DNA of 25,718 nucleotides from Chara braunii (taxonomy: Eukaryota > Streptophyta > Charophyceae > Charales > Characeae), in the NCBI GenBank assembly GCA_003427395.1, contig BFEA01000474.1, positions 762,481-788,198 on the forward strand. Direction: 5' to 3'. Shown here piece after piece: positions 19,559 through 25,718 of this stretch. The first letter of the stretch is position 1, and every line of letters begins with the position of its first letter. Position numbers and translations under genes: made by a program. The notes under the pieces were generated by a model that was not told where the DNA came from, did no database searches, and saw nothing but the letters and a program-made list of their open reading frames with translations.

Positions 19559-20329
19559 TCATCCTGCCCCTACTCCCGGCAGCTCATACAAACGGTACAG
19601 GTCATCTACGTAAGTCATTCCCCGACTTATCTCTCGTCGAACAACGCCCCATAAAACCTCGTCGCTAACAATTGGAGCCCTTGGTCTGGTGGTAAATATG
19701 GCGTGCAGGATTCACAATACTTCATACCTCTGCTCACCGCTGAACGGCCTCATTTCTTGGATGGCCCGGTAATACTCTTGGTGGACCACCGCGTCTTCAA
19801 ATGTCAGGTCGGCGAGGTCGACTACAGCCCATTTGACAAACTCCAGCCCGCCTAGCCTTTCTAGTAAAAAGGGCGGCAATCTCATCCGAATGTTCTCTCT
19901 AGGCAAATGGAAACTTCCGGCCATGGCTACTCTAAGGTTCGCCGTCACGTCATCAACTTCCGGGTCCGCGAATTCGAACCCTGCCTGCCACACTAGCTGC
20001 CATGCCCCCTCGAACATACTTAACGGATCTTCCCCTGAGGCCAACAGGACTATGAACGCCCGTCACCCGTCCTCGGACACATACAACCAACCTTCCGCAC
20101 GCACATGTCCTCGTGGATCCGGGTTCCACTCGCCATTTTCACCCGCGCGCCATTCAACCCTCGTTACCAAGTAAACCGTGTTTTCCATGAGTTCCACCCC
20201 GACCCAGTCCACCACCGGGCACCAGCCCTCGCTCGCGGCAGGCAGGCTGATTTCCACTCCGCCAGTCACCTCCCTTGGTGGCTCAATGCCCAGCGGGCGG
20301 TCCTTAAGGAGCGTCCTCCTTCGTGCCAT
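19559..20329 (-). pseudogene. accessory ORF family, copy 3 (broken)
   Basis: Begins at ATG 20329 (MARRRTLL). About 256 codons in a single frame to TGA 19559, interrupted by TGA at 20063 and 19712. Shared segments are GGVEISLP, DWVGVEL...VEWR, EGWLYVSEDG, WQLVWQAG, LPPFLLERLGG, RPFSGEQRYEVL and RREISRG...YVDDLYRLYEL. The stop at 20063 aligns with the stop at 20941 in copy 2 and with Trp in copy 4 (IGWHM). 154 bp separate it from copy 4. No known domain is recognised. It is either part of the retroelement or a host gene cluster beside it. Confidence 0.7.
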
Positions 20330-20451
20330 CGTGCGCCTGTCCTTGGTCTTCTAGTCCGCAATCCGCAATGAACCCTACAATGGCCAGACATCCCACCCCC
20401 TTATCTCAGTTTTTTTTCCACACTCGCCTGGCCCTGCGGTTTTCCCTGCTC

Positions 20452-21207
20452 CTAATCGAACCATAGTACTTCGAATAGTTTAAACACGTCATCCACATAA
20501 CAGGGCGTAGCGGCTATCTCTCGACGAATTATAGCTTCTCTAATCTTTGGCGCCACCTCTAGCCGGTCGTACCTTTCAATATCCAAAATGATGAGGACCT
20601 CTCAGGCTTTGTCGCCGTGGAAGGGCCCAAATTTCAGCGACGTTTTATAGAATTCTTTCGTCAGCCATGCGCAATTTACGTGTACCCGCCTCATAGTGCT
20701 AGCCACCTCCACAATGTGGTCGAAGCCCCCAAACCAGTCAACCACGAACTCGGGTACCCAAGTCTTGACTTGCAAGTAGGGAGGTCTAAACTCCTTCCAT
20801 CCCCCCATCACGACCTTACTGCTGACCACATCCCATCCCTTGTTGGCAAACTTCTCCCCCGCCTGCCGAGGCCTCGCCTCAGCGTCCCCTAGAAGCCACA
20901 TCGGGTTTTGCCCCGCCGCGAGCATCGTGCAAAACAAGTGTCATCCCTGCTAGGAGAGGATGACCGCCCCAACCGATTCCACCCTTCCTTCCGCAATCTC
21001 CTCTCATCCTTCCTCTTCTCTTAGCGGGTTCTAGACACGCTCTATCCATAGGTATGACAATTCTGGTGCGATTTCATGCCCCACCCAGTCGCACGTGGTC
21101 CCCCTCCATTCATTATCTGTTGGTATAGACATCTCTACCCCCCCTTTGATTCGTCTCGGTTCCCATCCTTTGAATGTGCAATCCCTCGGCTGGAACTCTC
21201 GGGCCAT
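20452..21207 (-). pseudogene. accessory ORF family, copy 2 (most broken)
   Basis: Begins at ATG 21207 (MAREFQPRD). 251 codons in one frame to TAG 20452, interrupted by five stops: TAG 21031, TGA 21004, TAG 20950, TGA 20941 and TGA 20602. Shared segments are GGVEMSIP, DWVGHEI...YLWIERV, VPEFVVDWFGG, GPFHGDKA and IRREIAATP...VDDVFKLFEVL. TAG 21031 aligns with a Trp present in all three other copies. TAG 20950 aligns with the Gln of LSQ in copy 1. The reading frame is otherwise intact, with no indel. Function unknown. Confidence 0.7.
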
Positions 21208-21267
21208 CGTTCCCTACCTGCACATAGACGACAACCCATTCCCCGGGTAAGTCCCCCTTCAGAAGTC

Positions 21268-22071
21268 TCAATCCTCTATCCCGTCCTCGTCCTCGTCATC
21301 ACTAAAATCCTCCTCCTCGTCAAGGAACAAGTCCTTTAGTCCTTCTAGGAAGGTCTCACCCACTGCCACGTTTCGATAAACTATCCGCCAATGCACTGGG
21401 CTAGGGACAAAGACATCATCCTTGTTGAGGAGGTTCAATACCTCAGCTAATTCCTCCACCCAGTTCCCTCCGAACGACCCTTTTTCTACCGACAGTTTAA
21501 AGAAGCCCTGTCGAGGGCACTGGTACAGCCTCAAGGGCGCCATTGACCGACATATTTGCTCCAATCTACCCCTGGTCCCGAAGACCGCGTCCACCAGAAA
21601 CGGGGGTAGCACGCACCTCATCGTCCTAAGGGGCCGTCTCATATTTCCCCTGTCCCCGAGCTCCACTCGCACCTCTACTTTGTCCATTTCCATTTCCGCC
21701 CGCTGACAGGCCGCCCATACCACTTCTCGTTCCGCTTGTCTAAACAACTGGACCGGTGCCGTGCCCAGTACTAATCCTATAACCATTGCATTTTCCATTT
21801 CCTGGGATAGGTAGACCCACCCACGGGCTTCCACCGTCCCCCGGAGTTTTAAGTCCATCAAGCTCGGCGACAGTCTCGTCAGGCTGACCTTAGTCCAGGT
21901 TGTCTCTATCCAGAGGAATTCGTCCTTTTCGTCCAGCATCACAGTTTGATAGGCTGGCTCCAGGTCTGTCCACGTTCCTTCTTCCGGGAGGACGACAAAT
22001 ACCCCGTCCTTTACGTCTATTGGCATTTCCGGACCACTAGAGTAGACAGGAGACGAGAACCACCGCGCCAT
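21268..22071 (-). CDS. accessory ORF family, copy 1 (intact), function unknown
   Basis: The only unbroken member: 267 codons from ATG 22071 (MARWFSSP) to TGA 21268. I do not recognise the family. The protein has no evident signal peptide or membrane segment. Landmarks shared with copies 2-4 are DGVFVVLP (near residue 24), EFLWIETTW, ARGWVYLSQ, REVVWAAC, LPPFLVDAVFG, KGSFGGN...EEL and a C-terminal FLEGLKDLF. It ends in a strongly acidic tail (EEEDFSDDEDEDGIED). Copies start at regular intervals (864, 878 and 925 bp), all on the strand of gag-pol and upstream of it. Conserved Trp residues and alternating hydrophobic stretches suggest a folded domain. It may be an extra retroelement protein, as in giant plant Ty3/gypsy elements with an ORF before gag, or a host gene family. 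The sequence alone does not decide. Confidence 0.75.
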   Translation of the reverse strand: MARWFSSPVYSSGPEMPIDVKDGVFVVLPEEGTWTDLEPAYQTVMLDEKDEFLWIETTWTKVSLTRLSPSLMDLKLRGTVEARGWVYLSQEMENAMVIGLVLGTAPVQLFRQAEREVVWAACQRAEMEMDKVEVRVELGDRGNMRRPLRTMRCVLPPFLVDAVFGTRGRLEQICRSMAPLRLYQCPRQGFFKLSVEKGSFGGNWVEELAEVLNLLNKDDVFVPSPVHWRIVYRNVAVGETFLEGLKDLFLDEEEDFSDDEDEDGIED

Positions 22072-24966
22072 CTCGTTTTTCCGGCTCCGGTCCTGTTTAC
22101 ATAAGAGAGCACCACATGGCCCCTCTTGGTCAAACTGCCTCCATTTCTATATGAGAATTGTTTTCAGACCCCTCATCCGGGTCTCCCTAACCTTCCCTAC
22201 CCATTTCCCAGATGTCGCTGCCCCGTCGTTCCCCCAATCGATCACCACCAACCGTCATTCCTTTCTCTTGGTTTCTTTCCTTCCGACTCCTATCCATGCT
22301 TACCCACGTCTTCTCTCACTCGTGCGGACTTAGACAGGGGGCGAGAGTAGACTTAGAAGCTCAGTTTCCTGCCCAACATCCTCAAGCAAACTTTACAGAG
22401 GGAGACACAAAAGAAGCAAAATCAGGCAAGCTTCACACACAGGCCGGTCATCTCCTCACCGGCCTTTTCCCCAAAGTGGTCTCTCCACTGTTACTATCGG
22501 TAGAGTTTTATCCCGTACCTCAAGCACAGCTCAACCGTGGCAAGCGCGGTACCCAGACTCCAGTGGGGGGTCACCCTCACCTTCTTGCCTAGAATACCCC
22601 ATCCCGTATTGTTGTTTTTGCACACCCCTGTTGGTACCGGGAATTACCCCTGCATACCCCGGTTGGGACGAAAGTCAGTCGTCCGGGCATTCACTTCCAT
22701 CGGTCCGACAAGGAACAACCTTTCCCAAACCAAGCTACGAGAGGCTACTAATCGTCCCCGAGACTCCGTCTTTGCCCGCATGCAGTGGTACTCACCCCTA
22801 GCTTCCATAGCCCGCCTCAGGAGACGTTTCACACCCCGCCCGACAGATCATCGAGTCAAAGCCCGTCACCGCTCGAATGAGAATGCTACTAATCACCCGG
22901 CGTGACAAACTCCCGTCCGACAGCTCGGTGGCCTGACCTCCACACATGAACACACGACAACCTACAAAAAGGGAGCGACGTTTCGCAACCCGCACCGACC
23001 GGTGCAGACCCCTCCTTTCCTTCCGAAAGGCAGGACGCTCAAATCCCCATCATGCAAACACAAGTCCCAAGTGGGACACACATAGTACAAGTGTCTTTCC
23101 CTTAGTGCACCCAGCGCTTCCTACCCATAGCTCACAACTTTTCTCTCAGGATCGTGTGTGCCACTCACCCCTAGCTTCCATACACAGTGCCCAGTTCCTT
23201 TTCGTGAGCATCTTCAAAGGTGAGCTAGTTTTCTTGGAGTCTAGCAACTCCCTTCATTCCCCTCATCTTCGCTTGTGTGCCCGTTCATAGGGCAGGATTG
23301 TTCCTTCTCGATTACCCGTTATGTTCATATGGGGTTCCTTCAAGCATTTCAAGTGCAGCGCAAGGAGCCCGTTGGGCTCCAAAGAAGAGAAGAGAAAGCA
23401 CCCGTGTCGGTCGGATCACTCTGCCGCGGGATTTTCATCGGAACCCGGACTAGCCCGGAATTCCAACCGCCTGCTAGGTAACCGGAGCCCTTCTTTCATA
23501 CGAAGAGGAAGGGTCGACCCGCGGCTTGCCCAAGGCTTCCCCGGTCTGACGAACATCAGTCTGAGAGGAGGATTAGAGTCACCTCACAAGGGAGATGGCT
23601 GATCAAGTGCACAGCATGCATGTTATTCCTCCAGGGTTGGCCTTGCCATGCGCCCAGCCGCCCTCAAATCTTATTCTCTCAAGGGGATAGAGCATACACA
23701 AGTCCTCGTTCCCTTATCTTTAGTTATGTACACAGTCATGCGTCCGGCGCCCCCCTCGAGATCGTATGGGTCAATTTAACCCATACCCGGCACCTCCACC
23801 ATTTTTTGTAGGGGCCGTACCCTGAAGGACTTTCGAGCCGTGGTCGACCCCACTACGGGTCCCATTTGGCTCGACCCGCCCACGTTCACGGTCAGGGGAC
23901 GGGTCGTTTGCCCCAGGGGCACCCCCACCTAGTGCTATGAGATGATGGGGATGGGCCTTTTACGAGAGGGCTTTACATTGGGGGATGTAGCTTCGCTCTC
24001 GTGTTAGATGGTAGCTCTTTGGTCACTCGTGACGTTTTCTCGATTCATTTAAGTGTGACCAGGCAATTGCTCCTTCCAATACGCAAGCAGTCCAGGGAGT
24101 TCATTGAAGATTTGTTTTCTTTCGTGTGCAGACCAAGCGTTATCCATTGGACCACACACCTTTTCACTAGGCGCAATAATTCGGGACACTCCCTACGGCA
24201 TCCTCGGGGTGCGGGGGTGCCTCCCGTCCCCTAGCCCCTATGATTTTTTTCGCCTGAGGCACTTAACATTACATCCACTTATTTATTGCTACCCTTAGTC
24301 TTTTCGGGTTCTTGCATTGCACACAAACGAGTCATGCCACCCATCCATCAAGCAAGGTCGCATCCCGTCGTTGGTCCTTCATCCATGCACTCAATCATTA
24401 AATCCCTCCCACATTCATAGTTTATGCTAGGCCCATGTCCTTCCCTTGTCGATTTTCCCATTCTTGCCCGCATTCCGCGGATCCAGTCCCGCTCAAACCA
24501 TCCTAAGCTACTCACCTGCGCAAGACCACACAAAGCAAAGTACAATCCCCATTGGGGTGAACACATTGCCCCTCCCGCAAGCCTAAGTTCCTTTCTCTCC
24601 CAATGGACCCTTTTGTTCTATTTCCCTTCCTTCAAGCAAGCCATGCCTCTTCCTTAGTCATGCAGTCAAGGAAAATGGTTGAGTCAAACTGACCTTGTCT
24701 CAAACTTTCACTCTCTCAGTTCTCTTTTCAAAAAGATCCCGTCTTCCAAGTTTCCACACAGGTCCTGTTCCTTTCCTTCTTGGTGGCACAAGGGACCGAC
24801 AACCCTCCCCTTACCCTCTCTCTCCACCAAGTAAGGACCAAGTTCTTTGTCGTTCGTTCCCTCGCAATGTAACAAGTGAGAGGGATGGTTAGTCATGTGC
24901 CACGGAGGGGAAGGAAGGGGGGGAATACGGGCAAAGGTCAAGCGCATAGGAAGAGAAGGAAGGAGA

Positions 24967-24970
<4 letters not shown>
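22072..24970. other. no gene supported; possible 5' end of the element
   Basis: About 2.9 kb without a convincing ORF on either strand. A 20-bp identical word (ACTCACCCCTAGCTTCCATA) occurs at 22790 and 23163 within otherwise dissimilar flanks. A perfect hairpin GGAGCCC-GTT-GGGCTCC lies at 23364-23380, and a related GAGCCC...GGGCTC hairpin at 4345-4359. If the four accessory ORFs belong to the retroelement, its promoter and 5' LTR should be here, but I found no long match to any sequence at the other end of the window. Confidence 0.4.

Positions 24971-25062
<92 letters not shown>
24971..25062. repeat. (GA)n microsatellite
   Basis: About 46 GA units with one C interruption at 25052. Arg/Glu and Ser/Leu open frames through it are artefacts. 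Confidence 0.98.
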
Positions 25063-25149
25063 TATGCTTTCCTATCCTAATCAACCTTACTCCTTCACTT
25101 ACCCTTACCGGTCTACCTAAGGTCCCCCGTGCCCTTTGGAACCCCCTAC

Positions 25150-25718
25150 GACCCTTAAGTGAGCGAGGGTGATGGTGGAGGAAGAGGGTGTAAGGTGGTC
25201 GGCTATGGCGGCCAGGTGTGGGTGATGAATGAGGAAGAAGGTGCAAAGTGGGTGGCTATGTTGGATGGGTGTGGGTGATGGAGGAGGGAGAAGGTGCAAG
25301 GTGGTTGGATATAGNGGATGGGCGTGGGTGATGGAGGAGGAAGAAGGTGCAAGGTGGTTGGCTATGGTGGGTGGGTGTGGGTGATGGAGAAGGAAGAAGG
25401 TGCAAGGTGGTTGGCTATGGTGGGTAAGTGTGGGTGATGGAGGAGGAAAAAGGTGCAAGGTGGTCGACTATGGTGGATGGGTGTGGGTGATGGAGGACGA
25501 AGAAGGTGCAAGGTGCTTGCCCATGGTGGATGGGTGTGGGTGATGGAGGAGGAAGAAGGTACAAGGTGGTTGGCTATGGTGGATGGGTGTGGGTGATGGA
25601 GGAGGAAGAAGGTGCAAAGTGGGTGGCTATGGTGGATGGGTGTGGGTGATGGAGGAGGAAGAAGGTGCAAGGTGGTTGGCCATGGTGGATGGGTGTGGGT
25701 GACGGAGAAGGAAGAAGG
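25150..25718. repeat. 54-bp minisatellite, running off the window end
   Basis: The unit contains GTGATGGAGGAGGAAGAAGG, TGCAAGGTGG and TGGATGGGTGTGGG. GTGGGTGATGG recurs every 54 bp (about 25269, 25323, 25377, 25431 and onward). About 10 copies, the first ones more diverged. N at 25315 stands for one base within a unit. Pro/His/Ser-rich minus-strand frames stay open because 54 is divisible by three. Confidence 0.93.

Noticed and set aside
11603-21207. A variant nuclear code (TAA/TAG as Gln, TGA as Trp), because the internal stops read sensibly that way.
   Set aside because: TAG at 21031 aligns with Trp, not Gln; CAA/CAG and TGG remain far more common than the stops in the same frames; copy 1 and gag-pol end properly at TGA. 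Decay explains all of it.
24938-25670. Pro/His/Ser-rich minus-strand ORFs resembling a cell-wall protein.
   Set aside because: They come from the (GA)n tract and the 54-bp minisatellite, whose length keeps any frame open. No start context, signal peptide or unique sequence.

Overview
The window looks like nuclear DNA of a eukaryote with a large, repeat-rich genome, most likely a streptophyte (a land plant or charophyte alga). The reasons are a 172-bp satellite, long GA/CT microsatellites, several minisatellites, a decayed Ty3/gypsy element and a near absence of unbroken genes. The gag and integrase sequences remind me of retroelements from charophyte algae, but this is recollection only and low confidence. 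Two single N characters show it comes from an assembly; one of them sits inside an exact 95-bp duplication that looks like an unmerged contig overlap.

Layout on the + strand: 1-2606 is a 172-bp satellite array with an AT-rich insertion and one inverted duplication. 2650-3012 is a purine block followed by a pyrimidine block. 3013-6860 is pyrimidine-rich DNA with a diverged tandem duplication of about 1.45 kb and families of short hairpins, some with compensatory base changes. 6860-9612 holds four unrelated minisatellites (48, 67, 18/24 and 38 bp). 9612-10760 is mostly non-coding. 10771-11178 (minus strand) is an intrinsically disordered ORF with SUMO-interaction-like motifs. 11603-18154 (minus strand) is one gag-pol polyprotein gene of a Ty3/gypsy retrotransposon in the order gag, protease, RT, RNase H, integrase with a GPY/F-like end. 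It is broken by nine premature stops and three frame changes. 18629-22071 (minus strand) is a tandem row of four related ORFs of about 250-267 codons that I do not recognise; only the first is intact. 22072-24970 has no supported gene. 24971-25062 is a (GA)n tract, and about 25150 to the end is a 54-bp minisatellite.

My reading is that the minus-strand blocks from about 22.1 kb down to about 10.8 kb, and perhaps much further down, are one large Ty3/gypsy element: extra ORFs before gag, a single gag-pol, a small ORF after integrase, then a long non-coding tail rich in tandem repeats. That general plan resembles the Ogre/Tat giant elements of plants. The four-fold tandem ORF family is the novel part. 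I could not find a matching pair of LTRs, so the element boundaries are unproven.

The coding decay follows a pattern. Nearly all premature stops can be explained by one transition from a Gln, Trp or Arg codon. Comparison of the four paralogues shows directly that particular stops replace conserved Gln and Trp codons. This fits deamination of methylated cytosines on both strands, and it argues against a variant genetic code.
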